From Haloarcula halobia (lineage in GTDB: Archaea > Halobacteriota > Halobacteria > Halobacteriales > Haloarculaceae), in the NCBI RefSeq assembly GCF_029338255.1, contig NZ_CP119787.1, positions 682,001 to 746,000 on the forward strand: 64,000 nucleotides of DNA. The letters run 5' to 3'. This document shows positions 1 to 8,829 of this stretch, piece after piece. The stretch's first letter is position 1, and every line of letters starts with the position of its first letter. The position numbers and the translations under genes are program-made. The notes beneath the pieces are model-generated. The model did no database searches. It was not told the origin of the DNA and saw only the letters and a program-made list of their open reading frames with translations.

Positions 1-1
1 C

Positions 2-397
2 CGCGGCAAGGAGATCGAGACGCTCAAAGAGCAACTCGCCGAGGCCCGCGCCTCGGGCGGCGCCGACGCCGAGGAGGTCGAGGTCGGCGACGCCACCGCG
101 GTCGTCCAGCGCATCGACGCCGACATGGACGAACTGCGCGCCCAGGCCAACGCCGTCACCGAACAGGGGAAGATTGCGGTGCTCGGCTCGGGGCTGGACG
201 GCGCGCAGTTCGTCGTCTCGGTGCCCGACGGCGTCGACGTCGACGCTGGCGAGGTCGTCGGCGAGCTCGCCCGTCGGGTCGGCGGTGGCGGCGGTGGCCC
301 GCCGGATTTCGCACAGGGCGGTGGCCCCGACGCAGACGCGCTCGACGGCGCGCTCGCGGACGCTCCCGAGATTCTACGCTCGGTCGCGAACGCATAG
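2..397 (+). CDS. alaS: Alanyl-tRNA synthetase, C-terminal end (5' truncated by window)
   Basis: The reading frame is open from base 2 and ends at TAG 395-397, so only about 131 C-terminal residues are present. They form the DHHA1-type tail of alanyl-tRNA synthetase: a coiled-coil-like stretch ([13 protein letters not shown]), then the compact domain, then the glycine-rich end with [14 protein letters not shown], which is diagnostic of AlaS. The enzyme charges tRNA-Ala in the cytoplasm; the tail helps position tRNA and the editing domain. The catalytic and editing domains lie outside the window. It converges with the VOC gene, and a possible hairpin (GTGGAC 425-430 with GTCCAC 443-448) lies between them. 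Confidence 0.9.
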   Translation, partial: RGKEIETLKEQLAEARASGGADAEEVEVGDATAVVQRIDADMDELRAQANAVTEQGKIAVLGSGLDGAQFVVSVPDGVDVDAGEVVGELARRVGGGGGGPPDFAQGGGPDADALDGALADAPEILRSVANA

Positions 398-496
398 GGC
401 GACGCGACCCGCTGTCGGTCGATCGTGGACTGGTCCCCGCGGGTCCACAATCCGAATGCCTGGACCCGGTCCGAAGAGAGTCGGTGATAGCGGCGC

Positions 497-1324
497 TCAG
501 GGCGATCCGAGGACGCCCACCCTCGCCCGGAACACGTCGGCGTCGAACCAGGCGACGCGGCGGTCACCCCACGCCTCGGCGTCGGTCAGGGCGAACCGCT
601 CGGCGGCCGCGTCGAAGTCCACCGCAGAGAGGAGGAACGCGAGCGGCTGCTGTGCTGTCTCGGCGAGCCGACTGGCGAGCGCCGACCCCGGAGCGGGCTC
701 GACGAACGAGACTGGCTGGCCCGGGACGGACGCCACGTCGGCCGCGAGCGGTGTCGCCACGTCGACCGGCGTCGGGAAGTCGTGGAGTCGACGGAACCAC
801 TCGACCGGCTCCGTGACGGACTCGACTCCGACGAGTATCTCCGCGATGCCGGTGAGTGGCCCGTCGCTGACGGCCGCGTCGGGGACTCGGAAGTCACGGG
901 GCGTCCGGTCCGTGATTGCGAACGGGAGCACGCCACGGAGTCGCGGGGGACCGTAACTCCCGTTGACCCACTCGACGCGCGTCCCGTCGGGCCGCTCGCG
1001 GCGTCCCGGGTGGGGGCCGTCGACCGGCGCCCCCGTGGCGATGGCACGGGTCAGAAGCGTTCGGACGTCCGCCCGGATACACCAGTTCTCCGGGCCGCGC
1101 CAGTGGTCGACCAGCCCCGCCCAGCGGTCCGGTTCGGTGCCGGGCTCGGTCGGTGTCATCAGCTCCAGGTAGGAGCCGTCGGCGAACGCGACCAGGGAGT
1201 TTTGCGTCTCGCCGCCGTCGTGGACGCCCCCGAACGCGGGGGCCAGACCGACGGCCTCGCAGGCGGCCAGGACTTCGTCGTGGTCCGGCCAGGCGAACAG
1301 GGCGTGGTCGACGGTGAGCGTCAT
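497..1324 (-). CDS. Glyoxalase-like (VOC superfamily) domain protein
   Basis: The protein has 275 residues from the ATG at 1324; a GTG five codons upstream (1339) is a weaker alternative because MTLTVDHALFAW is the usual family beginning. The N-terminal half (VDHALFAWPDHDEV, SYLELMTP, WCIRADV) and the C-terminal half (LTGIAEILVGVESV, VSFVEP) look like two beta-alpha-beta-beta-beta modules of the vicinal-oxygen-chelate fold, of the glyoxalase-like type that occurs as one long chain. Metal ligands cannot be assigned with confidence. No pathway neighbour points to a substrate. It is probably soluble and cytoplasmic. Confidence 0.75.
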   Translation of the reverse strand: MTLTVDHALFAWPDHDEVLAACEAVGLAPAFGGVHDGGETQNSLVAFADGSYLELMTPTEPGTEPDRWAGLVDHWRGPENWCIRADVRTLLTRAIATGAPVDGPHPGRRERPDGTRVEWVNGSYGPPRLRGVLPFAITDRTPRDFRVPDAAVSDGPLTGIAEILVGVESVTEPVEWFRRLHDFPTPVDVATPLAADVASVPGQPVSFVEPAPGSALASRLAETAQQPLAFLLSAVDFDAAAERFALTDAEAWGDRRVAWFDADVFRARVGVLGSP

Positions 1325-1496
1325 GCGACGCAGGTTCACACCGCAGTAGAAAATACTCTCCTGTGCTGTCCCTGCCGTTCAGTGCTCGGCTCGAGGATGT
1401 GTCTCAGATAGTGACTCGCTCGACCAGCACCGCGACCGAACACTCTCACGGGCCACGCGTCACCGGTCTGGCTCGCGACAGCACGGCCCCGCCCGC

Positions 1497-3359
1497 TCAG
1501 TCGACGTTGCAGACCTTCCGCGCGGCCCGCATCGCCTCGTTGGTCTCACAGACGAGCGTCAGGTGGTCTCCCTCCGCGAGGACGAAGTCGTCGTCGGGCA
1601 CCCGGTCGCTCCCGTCCCGGCTCACCATCGCGACCAGACAGCCATCGGGGAGGTCGTCGGTCACCACCGAGAGCGGACGGTCGGCGAGCGCGTCGTTCGC
1701 GAGTTCGACCTCGAGGACGTCGCCGGTCCGGGCGGCGTCGGCCAGCCAGTGGGCCAGCGCCGGTCGCTCGATGGCGTCGTCCATGGCGTCGGCGACGGCA
1801 AAGCCCGCCGAGATGGTCTCCACGCCGATGTCCTCGAACGCTTCGACGTTGTCCGGCTGGTTCGCCCGGGCGACGACGGTGCCGACGTCGAAGCGGGTGG
1901 TCGCCAGTTGCGAGACGAGCAGGTTCACGTCGTCGTCGGCCGTCGCGGCGACGAACACGCTCGCCCGGTCGATGCCGGCCCGCTCCAGCACCGCCGCCTC
2001 GGTGCCGTCGCCGTGGACGACCCGGTGCCCGTCTTCGCGGATGCGTTCGACCGTCCCGGCGTCGCTGTCGACCAGGACGACCTCCTCGCCGCGGGCCTCG
2101 AACCGGTCGGCGAGTTCGGTTCCGACGCGGCCGGCGCCGACGATGAGCGTCTGCATGGGGAGGATGTCGAGCGCCTGTGCAATGTGTCTTGCCAGGCCGC
2201 CCTGGAAGACGACTGTCGCGAAGATGACGAGGAAGACGGTCCCGACCAGCGTCGTCGCGGCCGTCGGGTTCGTCGGGCGGAGTTCGATGGCGAAGAGCGT
2301 CGCCACGCTGGCCGGGATGATACCCCGGGGGCCGAGCATCCCGACGAACATCCGCTCGCGGACCGACAGCGCCCCGCCGAGCGTCGAGAGGAACACGCCA
2401 AACGGCCGGAGGAGCGCGACGACGACCACGACGACGACGAGGCCGCCCAGCCCGAGCGCACGGAGGTCGTCGAGCGAGAGCAGCGCCGCAAGCACGACGA
2501 AGACGAAAGAGAGGACGAACAGCGTCACCCCGCCCTTGAACTCCGCGACGACGTCCTCGTGGGGGATGTCGGCGTTGCCGAGGACGATGCCAGCGACGGC
2601 GGCGGCGGCGATGCCCGCCTCGGAGAGCAGGCTGCTCGCGAGCGCGTAGGCGATGAGGGCGCCGAGGAGGACGAGGAGCCGCGCGTTCTGGGGAGCGCTG
2701 TCTTCCGGGAGGGAAACGCGACGGAGGAACAGCGCGATGCCGCCCCCGACGGCGACGCCGACGAGGAGACCGAGCGCCAGCCGGGCGACGAACGCCTCGA
2801 CGACCACCAGCGGCGAGGAGGACTCGGCGACGACGAACTCGAAGGTCGCGACCGCGAGAATCGCGGCGTGGACATCGTTGACGATCCCCTCTGTCTCGAG
2901 GGCGGCGGCGACCCGCTCGCGCACCGGGACGACGTTCATGATGGGCGTGATGACCGTCGGGCCCGTCGCGATGAGCAGCGACCCCACGAGGACGGCGACC
3001 GGCCACGTCGTCCCGAACACGAACTGGACGGCGACGGCGGTCCCGGAAAGCGAGACGAGCGCGCCGACGGTGACCAGCCCCAGCGCCTCGCTCGAGGCCT
3101 CACGTACCCGCTCCGCGGTGAGGTGGAACGCCCCCTCGAAGACGATGATGCCGACGCTGAGGCCGACGATGGCCTGCAACCCGGCCTCACCGAACACCGA
3201 CGGCCTGACCAGGCCCAGCGCCTGGGGGCCGACGAGGACCCCCCCGAGGAGCAGGAAGGCGACGCTCGGAACCTGGAGGCGGTCGGCGAGCAACTGGGCG
3301 CCGACGCCGATGGCCGCGACGATGGCCACCGCGCCGATGAGGGATGCTGCGCCAGACAC
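1497..3359 (-). CDS. Cation/proton antiporter (CPA type) with C-terminal RCK (TrkA-N/TrkA-C) domains
   Basis: This is an integral membrane exchanger of Na+ or K+ for protons. The first ~385 residues carry about 12 hydrophobic segments, including ATGPTVITPIM and the EGIVNDV motif typical of CPA transporters. A Rossmann nucleotide-binding motif follows (VGAGRVGTELA, then VVLVDSD), and a TrkA-C-like tail ends the chain, suggesting gating by NAD(H) or a nucleotide. I chose the GTG at 3359 (620 aa) because the frame upstream is hydrophilic, has no better start before the first helix, and would overlap the divergent gene at 3442. The exact start is uncertain. Ion specificity is not visible. Confidence 0.85.
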   Translation of the reverse strand: MSGAASLIGAVAIVAAIGVGAQLLADRLQVPSVAFLLLGGVLVGPQALGLVRPSVFGEAGLQAIVGLSVGIIVFEGAFHLTAERVREASSEALGLVTVGALVSLSGTAVAVQFVFGTTWPVAVLVGSLLIATGPTVITPIMNVVPVRERVAAALETEGIVNDVHAAILAVATFEFVVAESSSPLVVVEAFVARLALGLLVGVAVGGGIALFLRRVSLPEDSAPQNARLLVLLGALIAYALASSLLSEAGIAAAAVAGIVLGNADIPHEDVVAEFKGGVTLFVLSFVFVVLAALLSLDDLRALGLGGLVVVVVVVALLRPFGVFLSTLGGALSVRERMFVGMLGPRGIIPASVATLFAIELRPTNPTAATTLVGTVFLVIFATVVFQGGLARHIAQALDILPMQTLIVGAGRVGTELADRFEARGEEVVLVDSDAGTVERIREDGHRVVHGDGTEAAVLERAGIDRASVFVAATADDDVNLLVSQLATTRFDVGTVVARANQPDNVEAFEDIGVETISAGFAVADAMDDAIERPALAHWLADAARTGDVLEVELANDALADRPLSVVTDDLPDGCLVAMVSRDGSDRVPDDDFVLAEGDHLTLVCETNEAMRAARKVCNVD

Positions 3360-3441
3360 GAACCTGGCGACGCTTCGCTGGCCAGGCCTATAGGCGTAGC
3401 CATCGAAAGAGAAAGGCCCCTGTCGCGAGTAGGGGACGGCG

Positions 3442-4212
3442 ATGCCGACTGCGACCAACCGGGGCGTGACGCTGCACTACGAGGCCGAGGGCGACGGCCC
3501 CTGCGTCGCCTTCGTGGGCGACGTTGGCTACGGCGCCTGGCTGTGGGGCTGGCACTACGACGCGCTGCTGGGCTTCGAGACGCTCGTCTGGGACCTGCGC
3601 GGGACCGGCGCGTCGGACGTCCCGCCGGGGCCCTACAGCGTCCGGACGCTCGCGGCCGACCTCGAGGCCGTCCTCGCCGACCACGGCGTCGGCTCGGTCC
3701 ACCTGGTGGGCGCCGGCCTGGGGGGGATGGTGGCGCTCCAGTACGCCCACCGCTACACCCGCGCCCGGACGCTGACGCTGTACTGTACGGCCGCCAGCGG
3801 CGACGCAATCGACGCCGACGCGCTCGCCGACCTCGCGCTCGAGACCGGCCCCGAGGCCTCGCTCGAGGGGGCGTTCTCGGAGACGTTCCGGACCGCCGAC
3901 CGCGACCTGCTCGACCGAATCACCGCGTGGCGACGCGAGGACGACGCGACCGGGGACGCCTTCGCGGCCCAGGCCGCCGCGACGACCGACTTCGAGGCGC
4001 CGCCGCTGTACGAGGTCACCCTCCCGACCGAGGTGTACTACGGCGTCGACGACCCGGTGATTCCGGCGAGTGCTGCCGAGGCACTCGGCGCGGACCTGCC
4101 CCGCGGGACGAGCGAGGCCGTCGAGGGCCGGCACTGTTGTTACGTCGAACACGCGCCCGTCGTCACGGACCGGCTCGTCTCCTTCCTGGACGAGCACACG
4201 GACCGGGAATGA
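3442..4212 (+). CDS. Alpha/beta-hydrolase fold protein with the nucleophile serine replaced
   Basis: This 256-residue protein has the alpha/beta-hydrolase order: an early strand and loop (VAFVGDVGYGAW), VWDLRGTGASD, a nucleophile elbow, a cap, GVDDPVIP with the candidate acid, and VEGRHCCYVEHAP with the candidate histidine. The elbow reads LVGAGLGGMVALQYA where active enzymes read LVGHSLGGMVALQYA. Residue 92, the serine position, is glycine (GGC at 3715-3717) and residue 91 is alanine instead of histidine. The rest of the fold and two triad members remain. It may therefore be a non-hydrolytic binding protein. It is divergent from the antiporter gene. Confidence 0.8.
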   Translation: MPTATNRGVTLHYEAEGDGPCVAFVGDVGYGAWLWGWHYDALLGFETLVWDLRGTGASDVPPGPYSVRTLAADLEAVLADHGVGSVHLVGAGLGGMVALQYAHRYTRARTLTLYCTAASGDAIDADALADLALETGPEASLEGAFSETFRTADRDLLDRITAWRREDDATGDAFAAQAAATTDFEAPPLYEVTLPTEVYYGVDDPVIPASAAEALGADLPRGTSEAVEGRHCCYVEHAPVVTDRLVSFLDEHTDRE

Positions 4213-4351
4213 CGGGCCGACAACCGCGTGTCGGCCGTCCCGTCCGCGGGGACAGGCGAGACTTTCCGGACGCCGCTGACCGCTACTTCGGACACGCCGT
4301 TCGATGCTGTTCGTGTCCTCGGGACCGGCAGGAACTGCCAGGGATATGCAG

Positions 4352-4358
4352 GTTTTTG
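4352..4358 (+). promoter_or_regulatory. T-run core promoter of the amidotransferase gene
   Basis: GTTTTTG ends 26 nt before the ATG at 4384. This is the spacing expected of a haloarchaeal TATA-like box in front of a leaderless gene, and it supports that start over the longer open frame that begins at 4228. Confidence 0.5.
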
Positions 4359-4383
4359 GTCGTCCGGCGATAGGAGTGAGACG

Positions 4384-5124
4384 ATGACCCTTCGCATCGC
4401 CCTGCTGAACGCAGCCCACGACGGCGCGGCCAACCGCCGGAACTTCCGGCGCGAGCTGGCGGCGGACCTCGTGGAATACGACGTCACCGAGCGCGAACTG
4501 CCCGACACCTTCGCGTTCGACGCGTGTCTGGTGACGGGCTCGCGTGCGTCGGTCTACTGGGACGAGCCGTGGATCGCTGCCCTCGAGTCGTGGGTCAGCG
4601 ACGCCGTCGACCGCGGGCTGCCGTTCCTGGGCGTGTGTTTCGGGCACCAGCTGCTCGCCCACGCGCTGGGCGGGCGCGTCGAGCCGATGGACGACTACGA
4701 GATCGGGTACCGGACCGTCGAACACGACGGCGACAACGCGCTGCTCGCGGGCGTCGACGACGAGTTCACCGTCTTCACCACCCACTCCGACACGGTCGCC
4801 GAACTGCCGCCGGGGGCGACCACGTTCGCCGAGAACGACTACGGCGTCCACGGCTTCCGCAAGGACAACGTCTTCGCGGTCCAGTTCCACCCCGAGTACG
4901 ACCCCGAGACGGCCCGTACCATCGCCGCGAGCAAGGACCAGCTGGCCGACGAACGCATCGAGCACGTCCTCGCGGACATCACCCCGGAGAACTATCGGGC
5001 GGCCTGTGAGGCAAAGCGGCTCTTCGAGAACTTCACCGACTACGTCCGCGCCACCCAGCGCGGCGTCGGTGACGAACTCGCCGGTGGAACCGCCGAGGGC
5101 GCCGTCGCGAGCGACGACGACTGA
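4384..5124 (+). CDS. Class I glutamine amidotransferase domain protein
   Basis: The 246-residue protein is a stand-alone GATase1 domain that would release ammonia from glutamine. Cys85 sits in the nucleophile elbow GVCFGHQLLAHALGG, and the catalytic pair is His169/Glu171 in VQFHPEYD; THSD and GVHGF motifs of GMP-synthase-like amidotransferases are also present. The C-terminal ~70 residues (from DQLADERIEHVL) are an extra charged helical tail. No synthase partner is adjacent, so the acceptor of the ammonia is unknown; a role in hydrolysis of gamma-glutamyl compounds is also possible. The start is fixed by the T-run promoter and by MTLRIALLN, the first strand of the domain. Confidence 0.85.
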   Translation: MTLRIALLNAAHDGAANRRNFRRELAADLVEYDVTERELPDTFAFDACLVTGSRASVYWDEPWIAALESWVSDAVDRGLPFLGVCFGHQLLAHALGGRVEPMDDYEIGYRTVEHDGDNALLAGVDDEFTVFTTHSDTVAELPPGATTFAENDYGVHGFRKDNVFAVQFHPEYDPETARTIAASKDQLADERIEHVLADITPENYRAACEAKRLFENFTDYVRATQRGVGDELAGGTAEGAVASDDD

Positions 5125-5308
5125 CGCCTCGCTCGTCGTCCCGAGCCCACACGCGCAGGTCGTGCTCTACGGTCGGGACCCGGCCGTGAGCAGGCTGCTG
5201 GCCCCTTCGTGTGAACCCGGTGGCATCGAGGCGGCGAGGCCGACGCCGCCGGAGACCACGGTGGCGGTCGCACGCAGTCTTTTGCCGGCCCCCCGCGAAC
5301 CGGCGACC

Positions 5309-5860
5309 ATGCGACGGTCCTCTCTCCTCGTCGCCACGCTCTGTCTGACCGCCGGGTGTCTCGGCTTCGGCGGCCAGCCCGCACCCGGACCCACTCAGCA
5401 GGTCGAGGTGTCGATAACCAACGCCCACGACCGGACCTACGAGGTCCGCGTCTCCGTCGTCCCCGACGGCGCGGGCGACGTCGTGTTCACGTTCGCAAAC
5501 GGGACGAACGTCACGCGGTCACCGGACGCGCTGACCGGGCGCTCGCCCGCCCGGTTCGGCAACGTGACCGACGTCCGGTTCGTCGACGCCACCGAGCGCC
5601 AGGGGTTCGAGGTGGCGCCCGACAGCGGCCTCGGGACGACGATCGAGGGGACGGCGCCCGGGTCGGCGGTGTGGCTGCTGGTCTGGACGAGCGACGACCC
5701 ACCCACGCTGCGGTCCTGGGCCCAGGTCGGCTGCCGCCCGGAGACGGCGGTGGTGACCGTCGACGTCGGCATCGGGCCACAGGGGAGCGTGGACGTCGGC
5801 ACGGTCTGTGTGTCCTCGCAGGAATCCGGTTCGGTCGCGCCACGCTCACAGACGACATGA
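5309..5860 (+). CDS. Predicted secreted lipoprotein, unknown function
   Basis: This 183-residue protein begins with a short signal peptide and the lipobox LTAGC, so Cys17 should carry the lipid and the rest should face outside. The mature part has a beta-rich look (VEVSITNAHDRTYEVRVSVVP) and several N-X-S/T sites such as NGT and NVT, consistent with an exported glycoprotein. The hydrophobic core is a plain Sec-type signal without an RR motif. CTTTTG at 5279-5284 lies 25 nt before the ATG. I recognise no enzymatic motif. Confidence 0.75.
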   Translation: MRRSSLLVATLCLTAGCLGFGGQPAPGPTQQVEVSITNAHDRTYEVRVSVVPDGAGDVVFTFANGTNVTRSPDALTGRSPARFGNVTDVRFVDATERQGFEVAPDSGLGTTIEGTAPGSAVWLLVWTSDDPPTLRSWAQVGCRPETAVVTVDVGIGPQGSVDVGTVCVSSQESGSVAPRSQTT

Positions 5861-5869
5861 TCCGTCGTC

Positions 5870-6031
5870 TCAGTCGTCGTCCTGGTTCTTGAGCCACTCG
5901 TCGAGCAGGTCGCGGACGGCGGCCTGTCGGTTGTCGCGGTGGTCTGCGAACGCCTTCTCGTCCAGGGCTTCGAGCACTGCCTCGTCGAGTTCGATGTCGA
6001 CCGTCTCGAGGTCGAGGAACGTCTCGTCCAT
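5870..6031 (-). CDS. Small ribbon-helix-helix domain protein
   Basis: A 53-residue protein runs from the ATG at 6031 to the TGA at 5870. The pattern of a short strand (VDIELDEAV), helix (LEALDEKAFADH), a turn with N-R, and a second helix (QAAVRDLLDEWL) is the ribbon-helix-helix fold of CopG/MetJ-type DNA-binding proteins. It lies ten bases from the end of the lipoprotein gene on the opposite strand. It could be a small transcription factor; no toxin-like partner is adjacent. Confidence 0.7.
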   Translation of the reverse strand: MDETFLDLETVDIELDEAVLEALDEKAFADHRDNRQAAVRDLLDEWLKNQDDD

Positions 6032-6168
6032 CGGCTATCCACTCACAGCCCAGCGGTCATATATCCTCGTCAGACGACCGTCGGCCGTCCGCGTGACGGC
6101 GTCGTCGCGGACCCTGCGGCCGGCCCGGTGGCCGAAAGTAACTCGTCCGCGCCGGCCGATACGTGGGC

Positions 6169-6471
6169 ATGGAGCGTGCTCACCTCGAGTTCGACCGGTA
6201 CTTCGAGGTCGTCATGGAGACCGCGGAGGCACAGGCCGCCGAGATGACCGTCGACCCCGGCCGGACCGTCGGCGGGCCCGACAACTACCACGCCGAGAGC
6301 GACCAGTGGCTCTATGCCGTCCGCGGGACCGGACTGGTCACCGTCGACGGCGACACGGAGCGCGTCTCGGCGGGCGACCTGGTGCGCATCGAGGCCGGGG
6401 AGCGCCACGGCATCGAGAACGACGGCGACGAGCCCCTCGAGACGGTGAACTTCTACACGCCGCCACGGTAG
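6169..6471 (+). CDS. Cupin domain protein
   Basis: A single small cupin barrel of 100 residues. The first motif region is around NYHAESDQWLYAVRGTGLVTVDG and the second around AGDLVRIEAGERHGIENDGDEPL. The H, E and H residues that usually bind metal are partly visible (H in NYHAESDQ, H in GERHGI). An in-frame GTG two codons upstream is possible, but ATG 6169 fits better. Single cupins of this type are small-molecule isomerases, dioxygenases or binding proteins; the substrate is unknown. Confidence 0.8.
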   Translation: MERAHLEFDRYFEVVMETAEAQAAEMTVDPGRTVGGPDNYHAESDQWLYAVRGTGLVTVDGDTERVSAGDLVRIEAGERHGIENDGDEPLETVNFYTPPR

Positions 6472-6510
6472 TTCCACAGTCCACACCTTCTCGTGGCCCG
6501 CGCTATCTGG

Positions 6511-6698
6511 CGGCCCGCGCTATTTCCGCGGCCCGTGATGCCGCACGGCCCGCGCTATTTCCGCGGCCCGTGATGCCGCACGGCCCGCGCTATTTCCGCG
6601 GCCCGTGATGCCGCACGGCCCGCGCTATTTCCGCGGCCCGTGATGCCGCACGGCCCGCGCTATTTCCGCGGCCCGTGATGCCGCACGGCCCGCGCTAT
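6511..6698. repeat. 35-bp tandem repeat array, each unit self-complementary
   Basis: Five exact copies of a 35-base unit start at 6511, 6546, 6581, 6616 and 6651. A 13-base partial copy runs 6686-6698, and a degenerate relic (GGCCCGCGCTAT) lies at about 6495-6506. Within each unit GGCC-C-GCG can pair with CGC-GGCC around the loop CTATTTC, giving a 7-bp stem with one bulged C. A second stem, CCGTG/CACGG, spans ATGCCG. The array fills the space between two convergent genes, and the last partial copy supplies the stop codon of the gene on the minus strand. Confidence 0.95.
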
Positions 6699-7771
6699 GC
6701 CACGCCGGCCTGTTCGTCCATCGGGTCCCGGATGTCGCCGACGACGGCCTCCAGCGCGTCGGTGACCGTGAGCAGGCCCAGCACCTGCCCGTCTTCCATG
6801 ACGAGCGCCAGTTCCTGGCTCTCGGCCTGGAACCGGTCGATGGCGTCGCTGACGCTCGTGTCCGCGGTCATCGTCATCGGCGGGGCCGCAACCGACTCGA
6901 GGTCGACGCCGCCCAGCAGCGTCCCGCCCGCGTCCTCCCCGCCCTGTTCGCGGACGAGCTCGGGGACGTAGACGATGCCCAGGAACTCCTCGACGGAGTC
7001 CCCAAAGAGCGGGTAGCGGGTGTGGGGGGTCTCGGCGACCCGCCGGGCGTTGGTCGCCTCGTCGGTGGTCGTCGACAGCGCGACGACGTCCTCGATGGGG
7101 ACCATCACGTCACGCACCTGCTGGTCGCCGACGGCCAGCGCCGCCAGGACCTCCTCGCGGCGCTCCTCGGAGAGGTTCCCCTCCTCGAGGACCGACCCCA
7201 GCTTCCGGCGCAGGTCGCCCCGCGTCTCGATGACCTCCTCTTCGGTCTCGAGCCACGCGCCGGACATCTCGACGCCGAACAGCGACAGGGTCCACTTCGC
7301 GACGCTGTCGCCGACGGTGATGAGCGGCGAGATGAGCTTCGCGAAGTAGTACAGCGGCGTCGCGCCGTGGCGACAGACGAACTTCGCGCGCTCGACGCCG
7401 AGGTAGGTCGGGGTCTGCTCGCCGTGGGTCAGGTGGACCAGGTTGATGATGATGAACGCGATGGCCGCGCCGAGGCCGATGCCGGCGAGACGCGACCCGG
7501 CGAAGTAGGGCTCGAAGAGTGCCGCGAGCGCGGGTTCGGCGACGATACCGACGGCGATGGAGGAGGCGGTGATGCCGACCTGGCATCTCGTGAGGTATAT
7601 CTCTAAGTCGTCGGTCATCTCCCAGGCACGGCGCAGGCCCGGTTCGTCGAACTCCGCTTCGGGGTACTGTCGGGCGCGGGTGAGCGCGAACTCGATGGCG
7701 ACGAAGAAGCCGTTCGCGAGGATGAGTCCGACGCCTGCGACCAGTCTGGCGGCGAGTTCGGCTGGTTGCAT
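6695..7771 (-). CDS. CNNM (DUF21) membrane protein with CBS pair
   Basis: This 358-residue protein belongs to the CNNM/CorC-like family linked to Mg2+ or Co2+ transport. The N-terminal DUF21 part has about four membrane segments (LVAGVGLILANGFFVAIEFALTRAR; VGITASSIAVGIVAEPAL; GLGAAIAFIIINLVHLTHGE with the family signature; LYYFAKLISPLI). A CBS pair follows, first seen as VRDVMVPIEDVVALS. The chain ends shortly after the second CBS, so the CorC_HlyC tail is missing, as in many archaeal members. The stop codon TAG lies within the last partial copy of the 35-bp repeat. A T-run (CTTTTTCC on the minus strand, 7798-7805) lies 27 nt before the ATG at 7771. Confidence 0.85.
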   Translation of the reverse strand: MQPAELAARLVAGVGLILANGFFVAIEFALTRARQYPEAEFDEPGLRRAWEMTDDLEIYLTRCQVGITASSIAVGIVAEPALAALFEPYFAGSRLAGIGLGAAIAFIIINLVHLTHGEQTPTYLGVERAKFVCRHGATPLYYFAKLISPLITVGDSVAKWTLSLFGVEMSGAWLETEEEVIETRGDLRRKLGSVLEEGNLSEERREEVLAALAVGDQQVRDVMVPIEDVVALSTTTDEATNARRVAETPHTRYPLFGDSVEEFLGIVYVPELVREQGGEDAGGTLLGGVDLESVAAPPMTMTADTSVSDAIDRFQAESQELALVMEDGQVLGLLTVTDALEAVVGDIRDPMDEQAGVA

Positions 7772-7809
7772 CGGCGCGACGTTCGCCCCCGGGAACGGAA
7801 AAAGTGGCG

Positions 7810-8748
7810 TTACGTGCGCAGGTCGAAGCTGACCCCGGTCTCGGTCTCGGAGACGGTCCAGAGTCGCCGGGCCGTCTCGCGGTCGTAGGACGCGTCGTTC
7901 GAACGCTGGAACTCGGGGTGCCCGCGCATGTTCAGGAACCCACCGGGGCCGACGTACTCGCCGCCGGTCACGCGGTCTGCCGTCGCCGCGAACAGCATCG
8001 GGAGCGCTCCCTTCGCCGCGGACTGGCCGAACACCGCGTTGGCGACTTTCATCGCGGCCAGCCTGACCGTCGACCCAATCTCGCGAGGGCCGCGGTACTG
8101 GAGGTTCGTGGCCGCGTAGCCCGGGTGACACGCGACGGCGGTCACGTCGTCGACGTCCGCCGCCGCGAGCCGGCGGTCGAGCTCGTAGGTAAAGAGGAGG
8201 TTCGCCAGCTTGCTCTGGCCGTAGGCGCTCCACTTCCCGTAAGACCGGTCCCGGTGGAGGTCCTCGAAGTCCATCGCCCCCGCCTCGTGGGCGCCGCTGG
8301 ACTGCGTGACGACGCGCGCCTCGCCCGCACCGGCCCGGAGTGCCGGCCAGAGATGCCCGGTCAGCGCGAAGTGACCGAGGTGGTTCACGCCCAGCTGCAT
8401 CTCGAAGCCGTCGTCGGTCTCCCGGCGGGGGATGGCCATCACGCCGGCGTTGTTACAGAGGACGTCGACGCCGTCGAAGTCCTCGCGGACGCCGTCGGCG
8501 AAGGCCTCGACGCTCGCGAGGTCGGCGAGGTCGCACCGTCGCACCTCGAGGTCGGCGTCGGGCACCCGCTCGCGTATCTCCGTGGCCGCCCGCTCGCCGC
8601 GCTCGACGCTGCGACAGGCCATCAGGACCGTCGCACCCTTCCGGGCGAACGCCGCGGTCCCCTCGAACCCGATTCCGCTGTTCGCGCCGGTCACCACGAC
8701 CGTCGAATCGTCCAGTCTCGGCATCTCGTCGGTCGTCCAGCCGGTCAT
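7810..8748 (-). CDS. Short-chain dehydrogenase/reductase
   Basis: A 312-residue classical SDR. The NAD(P) site is VVVTGANSGIGFEGTAAF, ACRSVERG at the end of strand 2 favours NADP(H), NNAGVMA follows, and the active site has SSGAH with YGQSKLANLLF (YxxxK). The C-terminal layout, with HPGYAATNL and then a long region, resembles the retinol-dehydrogenase-like/WW-oxidoreductase-like group that is common in haloarchaea. The real substrate is unknown. The start was chosen at the ATG at 8748 (MTGWTTDEMPRL). Confidence 0.85.
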   Translation of the reverse strand: MTGWTTDEMPRLDDSTVVVTGANSGIGFEGTAAFARKGATVLMACRSVERGERAATEIRERVPDADLEVRRCDLADLASVEAFADGVREDFDGVDVLCNNAGVMAIPRRETDDGFEMQLGVNHLGHFALTGHLWPALRAGAGEARVVTQSSGAHEAGAMDFEDLHRDRSYGKWSAYGQSKLANLLFTYELDRRLAAADVDDVTAVACHPGYAATNLQYRGPREIGSTVRLAAMKVANAVFGQSAAKGALPMLFAATADRVTGGEYVGPGGFLNMRGHPEFQRSNDASYDRETARRLWTVSETETGVSFDLRT

Positions 8749-8829
8749 TGGCACCGCTAGCGCGCGAGGCCACTCAAGCGCTCCGCCAAACCAGTAGTGC
8801 ATTTGTCCCTCGCGCCCCAAGCGACACCG

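Noticed and set aside
1563-4373. A very long open frame on the plus strand opposite the antiporter gene
   Set aside because: It is a mirror of the antiporter's GC-biased codons; the translation is a repetitive Arg/Asp/Glu-rich mixture without domains. The same holds for long frames at 9985-11718, 18146-19930 and 45565-46881.
6511-6698. Possible CRISPR array
   Set aside because: The repeats are directly adjacent with no spacers and no cas genes are near; it is a plain tandem repeat.
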